The position numbers and the translations under genes were made by a program. From IMG/VR virus record IMGVR_UViG_3300038451_000007, positions 1 through 30,218 of that record: a stretch of DNA of 30,218 nt. One strand, 5' to 3'. Position 1 is the first letter of the stretch. Every line of letters begins with the position of its first letter. Under the pieces are notes generated by a model. That model did not search any database. It was not told the origin of the DNA and saw nothing but the letters and a program-made list of their open reading frames with translations. The stretch comes from a virus. Positions 6,385-12,467 of this stretch are shown here, piece after piece.

Positions 6385-7321
6385 CATAATCAAAGACCTG
6401 CCCTCCTTTAATCTCGCATTTATATACAAGTCCCGTACCACGATAAGTAATGGATAGGTCGTTACATTTGCGGCAGCTATCGTGACGCTGGCAAGTCGGG
6501 TGAATAAGCAAGTCGTGATACTTGCTCTCATCGCTGTATGGGGTCTTGAGAACGCTTACTTTGGGCTTAACTACTTGGACAGCCTTGGTAGTATTATCCA
6601 CAACGGTCTTATCCCCGATCTTATCCCAAGCCTTTTGCCAATCTTCCTCATTCTCCTTAGTCCAATACGAGTTATAGTGAGTGGTGCTATACCTTCCCAC
6701 TTGCCTTGCTACATAACACTGTTTCCACTTGTAGCCGCTATTGGAGTAGAGCACACCCTTATCCTCTACCCAGTCAGTACCCAGGCGATATACACCCTCA
6801 AGTCCCATTATAAGTATCTTGCTGCCGGTAGTGGCCTTATTAAGTAACGTGATTACAGCCTCATTGGCAAGATTATTCTTAATGAGATCATGGCCTAACA
6901 CGTCCCTTATGAAGCACTGAGTATCGCTCAACGAATCAGCCATATCGCTAAATCCGCTAAGGATACCATTATGCGCCATGCCGTAAGTATTTCTCCACTT
7001 ACGAGTGGTAAGTTGTTCCTCATCGGTAGATAGGGGGAAAGGATGACAGTTAGCAGGATTAACATCGCCGTGAGTGCCAAAGCGAAAGTGAAGTACCATA
7101 TCCGGCGCAGTCGGTAATATCTCACTCAGGACATGGCTGTAAAAGCCACGCTGGTGTAATGCGCTAATGAGTGCATTAAGGGTCATGTAACCCTTGCGCC
7201 CTATAATGGCTTTATCTTCGGGGAACATAAATCCCGCTCCGTCCGCATTATTAGAGAAACAGTTAGTGAGATACTCAAGGCTAACTGTTTTACCTTTTGG
7301 CCTGTGGATTACGATGCACAT
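6371..7321 (-). CDS. Class II glutamine amidotransferase (Ntn hydrolase)
   Basis: Protein of 316 residues preceded by AGGAGGTAATA. After Met removal the N-terminal residue would be Cys2 (MCIVIHRP), the nucleophile of class II amidotransferases. Other family landmarks follow: NNADGAGFMF (24-33), HFRFGTHGDVN (78-88, the HxRxxTHG-type glutamine-binding segment), NCHPF (91-95), MAHNGI (115-120) and SDTQ (132-135). The enzyme hydrolyses glutamine to supply ammonia. Here it has no synthetase domain of its own, and the amidoligase gene lies 12 bases upstream, so the two probably work together. The C-terminal region (after about 270) has further cysteines (TCQRHDSCRKC), a possible metal-binding tail. 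Confidence 0.88.
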   Translation of the reverse strand: MCIVIHRPKGKTVSLEYLTNCFSNNADGAGFMFPEDKAIIGRKGYMTLNALISALHQRGFYSHVLSEILPTAPDMVLHFRFGTHGDVNPANCHPFPLSTDEEQLTTRKWRNTYGMAHNGILSGFSDMADSLSDTQCFIRDVLGHDLIKNNLANEAVITLLNKATTGSKILIMGLEGVYRLGTDWVEDKGVLYSNSGYKWKQCYVARQVGRYSTTHYNSYWTKENEEDWQKAWDKIGDKTVVDNTTKAVQVVKPKVSVLKTPYSDESKYHDLLIHPTCQRHDSCRKCNDLSITYRGTGLVYKCEIKGGQVFDYDDDM

Positions 7322-7333
7322 TATTACCTCCTG

Positions 7334-8719
7334 CTAAAAAGGTTCTTGCAAGTCAGATTGCTGCGGTATCGGCACCCAATGTAGTGCTGCATTCAAGATA
7401 CCCTTTTTATCCAGGTAAGTCTTGAGTGCATCAAGCGGCTTGCATGATGGCTGATTCTGAAGCCATATTGTAAAAATCGTCCACGGGTGCTGCACACAAC
7501 TTTCGTTAATCTCCACTTTCTTTAAGAACTCGACAATGTAATGGCAGAACGATACATAGCAAAGGAAAGTAACGACCCGCAACGTTCCTTTGAACACTCG
7601 AAACTCTATTGTATGTCTATTCTCAAAGTTTATACATTGGTATCGTGCTTGCTTATGGCGATCACGGAAAACCAAATCCTTAGCATGTTTCTTAGTTATC
7701 ACACCTTTAACAAAGCCAAACGACGCATAAGCTAACTCATTTCGTTGAGCTACTTTTTCTATTTGCTCTTGACACTGGCGGAAGAAGAAAAGCAACGATG
7801 AAGTCAAGTCGCTATCAATATCGCCATTCTCCCGGTGAACATGAATACCACAGGTATCCGTATTAAATGACTTACCGCCGCCAACTTGCACCGCCCCAAC
7901 GACTCTGGATAACAGCTTGAGAGTATCACCTTCAAACCAACTGTCAATAGAGCGGGGATGGAATACTATCTCTAACCCATTATGCAGGCTTCCGTCTGAT
8001 TTGGAGAAGAAGTGATCTTCGTCCGCATCTAATTCCACAAGCGCCTTGAGTCCGGCACCACGATCACGATAGACGTCCGTCTCAAGCTCCACGCCATAGT
8101 AAGGACTTCTGCCGTAGTGCTGCCAATCGGGGCGATAATCGTGCCGATGTAAGTGACCAGAGCCACAAGGGCAGTCTTCTACATCCTCACGATAGATAGT
8201 CCTGCCACAGTTACTACACTCGGTAAATGCCTCATGCCAGCAAGACTGGCAATAAACCTCCCCGTCATCCTCAGGATACCGCTCCTCCCTTGGGGCAATT
8301 ACTTCACCACAGCTACAGCATGTGTGGATGCACTCGTAGCAGGTAGACGGGCTATCCCAAGCCAAGTCATCACAATGAACGTATTCGCCGCAACTATGAC
8401 ACCTTCTTACTTTAGGCCTGCATTTGTAACAGATACTACCGCTCCAATAGTTAAAGCTAAGTTTGTGCTCACCGCATATCCGGCAAGTGAATATTGAACA
8501 ATCAGAGAAGTCGGTAGGGAATTTGCAGTAGCCCTCTACGTTAGTATAGCGTTTTCCATCAGCAGCATAAAGGCAAACACCCAGCCATCGGTGCGGCATG
8601 CTCGGGTATGTCAAAGAAGGCTCTCTCCAGTCAGCATCAAGACCACCCTCCTCTATCACCAATACAGCGGGCAAGTATTGAATACCAGCACCGAATTGAT
8701 TCAATCCCCATACTAACAT
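7334..8719 (-). CDS. Amidoligase (Amidoligase_2, COOH-NH2 ligase fold) with zinc-ribbon N-terminus
   Basis: Protein of 461 residues preceded by AGGAGGATAGT. The C-terminal half carries the amidoligase landmarks: YYGVELETD (207-215), SKSDGSL (239-245), GLEIVFHP (248-255), CGIHVH (290-295), and HTIEFRVFKGTL (369-380). These correspond to the metal- and ATP-binding acidic and His residues of the family, which shares the glutamine-synthetase/GCS fold and forms amide bonds using ATP. Residues 74-185 contain about 20 cysteines, mostly as CxxC pairs (79/82, 97/100, 107/110, 127/130, 157/160, 168/171), implying a series of zinc ribbons for protein or nucleic-acid binding. The substrate is unknown. 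First gene of the leftward cassette, behind promoter 8813-8841. Confidence 0.88.
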   Translation of the reverse strand: MLVWGLNQFGAGIQYLPAVLVIEEGGLDADWREPSLTYPSMPHRWLGVCLYAADGKRYTNVEGYCKFPTDFSDCSIFTCRICGEHKLSFNYWSGSICYKCRPKVRRCHSCGEYVHCDDLAWDSPSTCYECIHTCCSCGEVIAPREERYPEDDGEVYCQSCWHEAFTECSNCGRTIYREDVEDCPCGSGHLHRHDYRPDWQHYGRSPYYGVELETDVYRDRGAGLKALVELDADEDHFFSKSDGSLHNGLEIVFHPRSIDSWFEGDTLKLLSRVVGAVQVGGGKSFNTDTCGIHVHRENGDIDSDLTSSLLFFFRQCQEQIEKVAQRNELAYASFGFVKGVITKKHAKDLVFRDRHKQARYQCINFENRHTIEFRVFKGTLRVVTFLCYVSFCHYIVEFLKKVEINESCVQHPWTIFTIWLQNQPSCKPLDALKTYLDKKGILNAALHWVPIPQQSDLQEPF

Positions 8720-8812
8720 ACTATCCTCCTATACCGCATAAGATATGTGATTAGACTTAGCCGCTCCCGGTAATGCAGCATCCAATAAAGCGGCGATTCA
8801 ATTAATGCCCTG

Positions 8813-8841
8813 ATTATATCACGTTTCGCTTGCATTGTCAA
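8813..8841 (-). promoter_or_regulatory. Sigma-70 promoter for the amidoligase cassette
   Basis: Minus strand TTGACA (8841-8836), 17-base spacer ending in ACGTGA, TATAAT (8818-8813). The transcript would start near 8806, leaving about 90 bases before the amidoligase ATG. The G-tract seen after three sister promoters is absent here. Confidence 0.85.
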
Positions 8842-8852
8842 GCCCTCCGTTT

Positions 8853-8890
8853 GCCCTACCATCCGCCCTACCATCCTTGCCCTACCATCC
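8853..8890. repeat. Triplicated 12-base motif upstream of the leftward promoter
   Basis: GCCCTACCATCC occurs at 8853-8864, 8865-8876 and 8879-8890, ending 12 bases upstream of the -35 box. The 12- and 14-base spacing is not a full helical turn. It may be an activator or initiator-protein site, or simple slippage. Confidence 0.6.
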
Positions 8891-8925
8891 TTGCTTTGCG
8901 CTTCGGCCATTTGATATGCACGGCC

Positions 8926-9011
8926 CATGCCAACGCAAGGCAAACCAGCGGAAAGGCTGAGTTGACGTGGGTTTGCGGGGTTGGCATGAAATTTGCAGGT
9001 AAATCCTGCAA
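8926..9011. repeat. Two inverted repeats beside the operator-like repeat
   Basis: CATGCCAAC (8926-8934) is matched by GTTGGCATG (8980-8988), 45 bases apart. TTGCAGG (8993-8999) and CCTGCAA (9005-9011) form a tight hairpin with a 5-base loop that abuts the first 40-base repeat at 9012. No gene is seen in 8844-9298 on either strand; the region looks regulatory. Confidence 0.55.
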
Positions 9012-9051
9012 GTGTAAAAAATCTTTACAAAATGTAAAGAAACCCGACACC
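9012..9051. promoter_or_regulatory. Nested-dyad operator candidate, copy 1
   Basis: A 40-base element with inner dyad TCTTTACA-AAA-TGTAAAGA and outer GTGT/ACAC, each outer arm six bases from the inner dyad. It is 39/40 identical to copy 2. Placement between divergent operons suggests binding of a dimeric or tetrameric regulator, or of an initiator protein. Confidence 0.65.
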
Positions 9052-9134
9052 CCTGAAACCCGCACGGTTGCTGGGCTTTCCAAAAATAGGCCAATCAGAC
9101 TTGGCTAACTTCCCGAAATCACTCCATAAAAACG

Positions 9135-9174
9135 GTGTAAAAAATCTTTACAAAATGTAAAGAAACCTGACACC
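9135..9174. promoter_or_regulatory. Nested-dyad operator candidate, copy 2
   Basis: Same 40-base element as 9012-9051 in the same orientation, start to start 123 bases apart. Here the outer arm is 5 bases (GGTGT/ACACC, with one G at 9134 added to the repeat). It ends immediately before a weak rightward -35 candidate. Confidence 0.65.
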
Positions 9175-9204
9175 TTGCCGGGGTGCTAAAAAACATGATA
9201 TTCA
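9175..9204 (+). promoter_or_regulatory. Weak candidate rightward promoter
   Basis: TTGCCG, 18-base spacer ending in TGA, TATTCA. The match is poor, but it has a TG-extended -10 and directly abuts the second dyad repeat, as expected of a repressible promoter for the genes from 9299. Confidence 0.25.
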
Positions 9205-9298
9205 ATTAAATCAATAAGTTATGGATTTGGCACGGTTCGTGTAGTAGAATAGTCGGCGGATGAACAATCCGACTAACTCACTAAGGACGGGTAATATC

Positions 9299-9634
9299 AT
9301 GGGAAAAGGTTCTATCAGTTTGGCAGAGGGTTCGGTTCAGACCGATGCAAAAGAGTTTTTTAACCGGGTTATTCCTCTATTGCGTTCACCTGGGTATGAG
9401 GGCGTCCATTGTGTCTATGGACATCTTAACGAGACAATTGCGGCTTTCTACGGGTTTGACAAGGCACAGGTTAGGTCTTTCACAGATCAAGCTTGTGCAG
9501 ATGGTATCATTCACACTAACCCTGTCAAGGGCGGTGTCCTGGTGTTCTTAGGGCCGTCTCAGCCACGTGAAAAGACGCAAGGCATAAATCCCAAAGTCCT
9601 TCACGCTCTGAAGGCCCTGCAAGGCACGAAATAG
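9299..9634 (+). CDS. Unknown early protein, possibly winged-helix (111 aa)
   Basis: The first rightward gene after the control region. ATG 9299 (MGKGSISLAEG) is preferred because AAGGA lies upstream, although 11 bases away; an in-frame ATG at 9260 has no ribosome site. The 111-residue product has alternating helices and a strand-turn-strand near the end (GIIHTNPVKGGVLVFLG), followed by a basic C-terminus, which would fit a small winged-helix DNA-binding protein. No family is recognised. Its position next to the dyad repeats makes a regulator plausible. Confidence 0.65.
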   Translation: MGKGSISLAEGSVQTDAKEFFNRVIPLLRSPGYEGVHCVYGHLNETIAAFYGFDKAQVRSFTDQACADGIIHTNPVKGGVLVFLGPSQPREKTQGINPKVLHALKALQGTK

Positions 9635-9644
9635 CATCATAACC

Positions 9645-9677
9645 TTATGCCCCAGGCGTTGCTTGCTTGGGGCATAA
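9645..9677 (+). terminator. Perfect 10-base hairpin after the first rightward gene
   Basis: TTATGCCCCA (9645-9654) pairs fully with TGGGGCATAA (9668-9677) across a 13-base loop, followed by CTTTG. The T-tract is weak, so it is either a partial terminator or an mRNA-stabilising structure. It lies 10 bases after the stop. Confidence 0.5.
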
Positions 9678-9697
9678 CTTTGTCAAAGGGAGATGCT

Positions 9698-9772
9698 ATG
9701 CCAACAATACTGGCAATACTTATTTACCTTGCATGCGTGGCGTTACTTGGCCGTATAACTACTCATCACTAA
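9698..9772 (+). CDS. Tiny membrane protein (24 aa)
   Basis: ORF of 24 residues, MPTILAILIYLACVALL followed by GRITTHH: one membrane helix. AAAGGGAG lies five bases before the ATG. It sits between the hairpin at 9645-9677 and the 76-aa gene. Function unknown. Confidence 0.5.
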   Translation: MPTILAILIYLACVALLGRITTHH

Positions 9773-9787
9773 TAAGAGGATAATATA

Positions 9788-10018
9788 ATGCGTAACGTGG
9801 ACTATGATCTTGCCGTTAATAACGGCATTCGTGCGAAATTAGGTATGCAGCCCAATGATATACCAACCGGCCTTGATGCTCTCCTGATGTGCCACGTGGA
9901 GCGAGAGCAAATCAGGCAGGCAGGCATTGACGCTTATCTTGATATGTATGAAGAAGGCGTCGTATCCATCCACGAGCTTGGACTTAACCTTTACTCTTTA
10001 CTCAGGGAGGCGGACTGA
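9788..10018 (+). CDS. Unknown early protein (76 aa)
   Basis: Product of 76 residues with AGAGGA upstream of the ATG. Mostly helical and acidic (MRNVDYDLAVNNGIRAKLG at the start, EEGVVSIHELGLNLYSLL near the end). No motif or family is recognised. It ends just before the long noncoding region. Confidence 0.65.
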   Translation: MRNVDYDLAVNNGIRAKLGMQPNDIPTGLDALLMCHVEREQIRQAGIDAYLDMYEEGVVSIHELGLNLYSLLREAD

Positions 10019-10033
10019 TCTTAAAGTAATACA

Positions 10034-10072
10034 ACTTGTAAGTAACACTTGTAAGTAACACTTGTAAGTAAC
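10034..10072. repeat. Three tandem copies of a 13-base repeat
   Basis: ACTTGTAAGTAAC is repeated exactly at 10034, 10047 and 10060, with a decayed fourth copy running into the hairpin at 10075. Iteron-like. Confidence 0.8.
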
Positions 10073-10074
10073 AC

Positions 10075-10105
10075 TCGCCCATGTAAGCAACCCTTGCATG
10101 GGCGA
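10075..10105 (+). repeat. Inverted repeat (9-base stem)
   Basis: TCGCCCATG (10075-10083) pairs with CATGGGCGA (10097-10105) over a 13-base loop. No T-run follows, so it is not a standard terminator. Confidence 0.6.
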
Positions 10106-10204
10106 AGCTATGTCTATCATATACTCGCCTATCCGGTTATCCGGTTGCCTTATCACTATTGCGACTCATTCTCAATTGCCTAATCGCTACACATACCAAC
10201 ATGA

Positions 10205-10236
10205 GGGGGGGGGGGGAGGCCCCCACCGGCGGGGGG
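10205..10236 (+). other. G12 tract and GC-rich hairpin
   Basis: Twelve consecutive G (10205-10216), then AGG, five C and a G6 run (10231-10236) that can pair with those C residues. It could form a G-quadruplex or hairpin, and a G12 run is prone to length variation. Confidence 0.7.
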
Positions 10237-10374
10237 CGCAGCAAAAAATTCATGATCTACAAATTAGATTTCACAATTTCAAAAGCTGACCTTGCATTAT
10301 GCACGATTAGATCATCACTATCCATGCGCCTCCGCCGACCTATAAATTATTTCTCACTTACCCTCATTTTTTAC

Positions 10375-10403
10375 TTGACAAACGTCGAAAAATATGATAT
10401 AAT
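10375..10403 (+). promoter_or_regulatory. Sigma-70 promoter with G-rich transcript start
   Basis: TTGACA (10375-10380), 17-base spacer ending in AATATGA, TATAAT (10398-10403). Exactly seven bases later comes GGGTGGGCGGGTGG (10411-10424). It is upstream of the 28-aa ORF. Confidence 0.9.
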
Positions 10404-10445
10404 ATAGATAGGGTGGGCGGGTGGTAAGTAGTAAGTAGTAAGGAT

Positions 10446-10532
10446 ATGAACAAGCTCACAAGCAGGGGAAAATATTATGCACAAGCGCACAAAGATAAGG
10501 CTGCCGATGCCTGTAATTTTATGCTTGCGTAA
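10446..10532 (+). CDS. Possible small basic protein (28 aa)
   Basis: ORF of 28 residues (MNKLTSRGKYYAQAHKDKAAD at the start) directly downstream of promoter 10375-10403. AAGGA is only one to two bases from the ATG, too close for a good ribosome site, so translation is uncertain. Composition looks protein-like (basic, amphipathic). No family. Confidence 0.3.
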   Translation: MNKLTSRGKYYAQAHKDKAADACNFMLA

Positions 10533-10595
10533 GTATAAGATTATATTGAGTAAAAAAATTTATTCAAGAAAAGTGAAAATAATTGAAAATAATGC

Positions 10596-10624
10596 TTGAC
10601 AAACGGTTTGAAATATGATATAAT
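10596..10624 (+). promoter_or_regulatory. Sigma-70 promoter for the rightward operon at 10671
   Basis: TTGACA (10596-10601), 17-base spacer ending in GAAATATGA, TATAAT (10619-10624). CAAAC-G-GTTTG forms a small dyad overlapping the -35 box. The start site would be near 10631, 40 bases before the metallopeptidase ATG. Confidence 0.9.
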
Positions 10625-10670
10625 ATAGATAGTGGGTAGATGCACCTGATTCTCAATAACAGGAGGCGGG

Positions 10671-10979
10671 ATGGTTATACCCAAGGTGCTTAAGGTCGGA
10701 GGCATCCCATATGAAGTCGTCTGGACTAAGGGTCTGCGAGATCACACCGATTGCGATGGCATGGTCAAGTTCAGCGACCAGAAGATACTCATGCAGAAGA
10801 ATGTTCCTGGCTTCGTCATCGAGCGGGAAACGCAAGAGATGATCTTCTGCCATGAGATAGTGCATATAGTACTTAAGCATATTAGCGAAGATAAGTTATG
10901 TGCCGACGAAGGCTTCGTTGTGCGCTTCTCTCGTTGCTTATATGAAATCTTAATTAACAATAAAATGCTTAGGGAGTAA
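10671..10979 (+). CDS. HExxH metallopeptidase-like phage protein (102 aa)
   Basis: Preceded by AGGAGGCGGG. The 102-residue product starts with a beta-rich part (MVIPKVLKVGGIPYEVVW, then KFSDQKILMQKNV) and has a helix with H61-E62-x2-H65 (CHEIVHIVLKH), the zinc-binding motif. Glu80 in CADEGFVV is a possible third ligand. The arrangement matches short phage metallopeptidase-like proteins related to ImmA/IrrE. In temperate elements these can cleave a repressor, but no cognate repressor is identified here, so the substrate is unknown. It is the first gene behind promoter 10596-10624. Confidence 0.75.
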   Translation: MVIPKVLKVGGIPYEVVWTKGLRDHTDCDGMVKFSDQKILMQKNVPGFVIERETQEMIFCHEIVHIVLKHISEDKLCADEGFVVRFSRCLYEILINNKMLRE

Positions 10980-10986
10980 CCATGCC

Positions 10987-11196
10987 GTGTCTCCGTTAAA
11001 GAAAGGCAAGTCTAAGAAAGTAGTAAGCGAGAATATTTCTGAGATGGAAGCGTCCGGCCACCCACACGATCAGTCCGTCGCCGCTGCCTTACATACGGCG
11101 CACCCCGAGGGTGGTAAGAAGAAACGTTCTCGCAAGCCTAAAGCCGATAAGAAGAAAGAAAAGCCGAAGTCTCCCCCATTTCGGCCCCACTGGTAA
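10987..11196 (+). CDS. DUF6496-like basic small protein (69 aa)
   Basis: Start GTG at 10987 (MSPLKKGKSKKVVSENI), with GGGAG about 10 bases upstream; the ATG six bases before is out of frame and stops at once. The product matches the pattern of small phage proteins with KKGKS..VISENI..ME..GHP..QSVAAALHTA, placed in DUF6496, then has a Lys/Arg-rich tail (about 43-62) and ends PPFRPHW. Function unknown; the charge suggests nucleic-acid binding. Stop and next ATG are adjacent (TAAATG). Confidence 0.7.
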   Translation: MSPLKKGKSKKVVSENISEMEASGHPHDQSVAAALHTAHPEGGKKKRSRKPKADKKKEKPKSPPFRPHW

Positions 11197-11475
11197 ATGA
11201 CTACCTTTGCCGAGGAAATATTTCTCTCCTCCAGTGAGTTTGCGGAGATTGCTGGAGTAGCCCGGCGCACGGTTACTTACTGGATTACCACAGGCAGAAT
11301 CAAGGCCCATCGCTTCTGTAAAAAGTATCGCATCCCTTTATCTGAGTTTACCAAGGTTGTAAAGAATGTTCCGCTCGAACTTGGTATACCCGTAGCGCAA
11401 GAAGATTTATCGGGACTTCCGCCCGCTCTGCCCACGCCAGATAAGCCGTGGAGATATTATGCCCGTTTGTCCTAA
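11197..11475 (+). CDS. MerR/excisionase-like HTH protein (92 aa)
   Basis: The N-terminal 55 residues form a winged HTH of the excisionase/HTH_17 type: SSSEFAEIAGVARRTVTYWITTGRI, then KAHRFCKKYRIPLSEFTK, the usual recognition helix followed by the basic wing. The C-terminal 35 residues are Pro-rich. It starts directly after the previous stop (TAAATG). It overlaps the next gene by 17 bases. It may regulate late genes or recognise a packaging site, since it lies directly before the terminase genes. Confidence 0.75.
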   Translation: MTTFAEEIFLSSSEFAEIAGVARRTVTYWITTGRIKAHRFCKKYRIPLSEFTKVVKNVPLELGIPVAQEDLSGLPPALPTPDKPWRYYARLS

Positions 11476-11797
11476 ATGTGGTGGTAACTATAGCCTTCTC
11501 TGTATAAGATGTAGAAGGGCCAGTATTCGGGAGAGCGTTGAGTTCCTCACCGATAAACATGGCCTTGAGCTTGAGACGCTAATCAAAGCTCTCGCAGCCG
11601 GAGTTCGTGGTGAAATGCCACAAGGCGCTGCGGGTTATTTGTTCAAAGCTCTACAACTTAAGGATGCTTTTCCCTCTACTAAAGCCGAGATTACCGGCGC
11701 TGAGGGAGGGCCACTGGAGATAGCCGATGCCAAATCCCGCCTCACCGATCTCGTGGCTCGCCTCACTACCCGAATCGCAGAGAGAGAGGATAATTAA
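11459..11797 (+). CDS. Candidate small terminase subunit with N-terminal Zn ribbon (112 aa)
   Basis: GGAG lies five bases before the ATG. The 112-residue product begins MPVCPKCGGNY and CIRCRR, giving two CxxC pairs (4/7, 15/18). A helical middle (LETLIKALAAGVRG, AAGYLFKALQLKD) follows, and the C-terminal helix is SRLTDLVARLTTRIAERE. Position directly before the large terminase, size and helix-rich body suggest the DNA-recognition subunit of the packaging motor, though the zinc ribbon is unusual for that role and no sequence signature confirms it. The neighbouring HTH protein is an alternative TerS. Confidence 0.5.
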   Translation: MPVCPKCGGNYSLLCIRCRRASIRESVEFLTDKHGLELETLIKALAAGVRGEMPQGAAGYLFKALQLKDAFPSTKAEITGAEGGPLEIADAKSRLTDLVARLTTRIAEREDN

Positions 11798-12467
11798 TGA
11801 CCTCAATCCCGGCGACTTCCGAGCGGTGCTTACGAGCTTGGAAGAGATATATAAAAAAGACCCGTATCTATGGTACACATCCGAGATGTTTACCGTTGAC
11901 GAGGCATCACAACAAAAGTTACCTTTTCCTGACAAGGCTTACTTAGACGATATTATTAGTGCCCTGCGCACTACTCAAAAGTTATGTATCCCCAAGTCCC
12001 GGCGTATGTTAATGTCGTGGACGATGGCGGGCTGGGCCACTTACAATGCCAGATTCTTCCCTAACCACGCCATCTTCATTCAATCTGAGACTGAGAACAA
12101 GGCGGCGTACATAACAGATAAGAGATGTAAGTATATAGAAGAGAACTTGCGGGAGCCGCTTCTACGTAAGCCCTTCAAGACAATTCGCACCAATGAGGGT
12201 TTAGTAGGGCGCATCGTCTACAATGATACTGGCTCTTATATATGGGCGGTCCCTCAAGGCGCAGATGTAATAAGGACATATACCTTTAGTATCTTAATTC
12301 TTGATGAATCAGAATTTCAAGCGGAGGGTGAGGCGGCTTTAAGTGCATCACTTTCCATTGTCGAAGAGGGAAAGTCTAATCAAATCATTCTGTTATCCTC
12401 ATCGAATGGTCCTGTTGGCCCATTAGCCAGCATTTGCCGTGGCGCTGGATTTGATAAGTTCAGCTAA
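11727..12467 (+). CDS. terL: Terminase large subunit, ATPase part (split gene)
   Basis: Product of 246 residues; GGAG seven bases upstream supports ATG 11727, which gives a 71-base overlap with the preceding gene. It contains the packaging ATPase core: the TVDEASQQKLPFPDKAYL lead-in, the variant Walker A KSRRMLMSW (90-98), FIQSETENKAAY (117-128), Walker B ILILDESE (189-196, catalytic E194 after D193), and motif III LLSSS (222-226). The ORF stops at the linker where a whole TerL would continue into the nuclease domain, which is encoded by the next gene with a TAATG overlap. The motor powers DNA translocation into the prohead. Confidence 0.85.
   Translation: MPNPASPISWLASLPESQRERIINDLNPGDFRAVLTSLEEIYKKDPYLWYTSEMFTVDEASQQKLPFPDKAYLDDIISALRTTQKLCIPKSRRMLMSWTMAGWATYNARFFPNHAIFIQSETENKAAYITDKRCKYIEENLREPLLRKPFKTIRTNEGLVGRIVYNDTGSYIWAVPQGADVIRTYTFSILILDESEFQAEGEAALSASLSIVEEGKSNQIILLSSSNGPVGPLASICRGAGFDKFS

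Larger units (their letters stand above)
10019..10670. other. Mostly noncoding control or origin-like region
   Basis: About 650 bases with only one tiny plausible ORF (10446-10532). It contains 13-base tandem repeats, a 9-base-stem hairpin, a G12 tract with a GC-rich hairpin, AT-rich stretches, and two strong rightward promoters. The mixture would suit a replication origin or a regulatory leader, but no initiator gene is identified. Confidence 0.5.

Noticed and set aside
8713-8780. Possible 22-residue leader peptide (MLHYRERLSL...) upstream of the amidoligase
   Set aside because: It has no ribosome site, and its last codons coincide with the amidoligase ribosome site; no attenuator-type structure is seen.
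9222-9250. Sequence TGGCACG near TAGAAT that resembles a sigma-54 -24 box
   Set aside because: The -12 element does not match (GTGTA instead of TTGC-like), and sigma-70 spacing is too short.
10034-10072. Short tandem repeats considered as a CRISPR array
   Set aside because: Units are 13 bases with no spacers between them.
10098-10407. Overlapping rightward frames through the G12 tract
   Set aside because: They include poly-Gly/Arg from the G-run and low-complexity tails, and lack ribosome sites.
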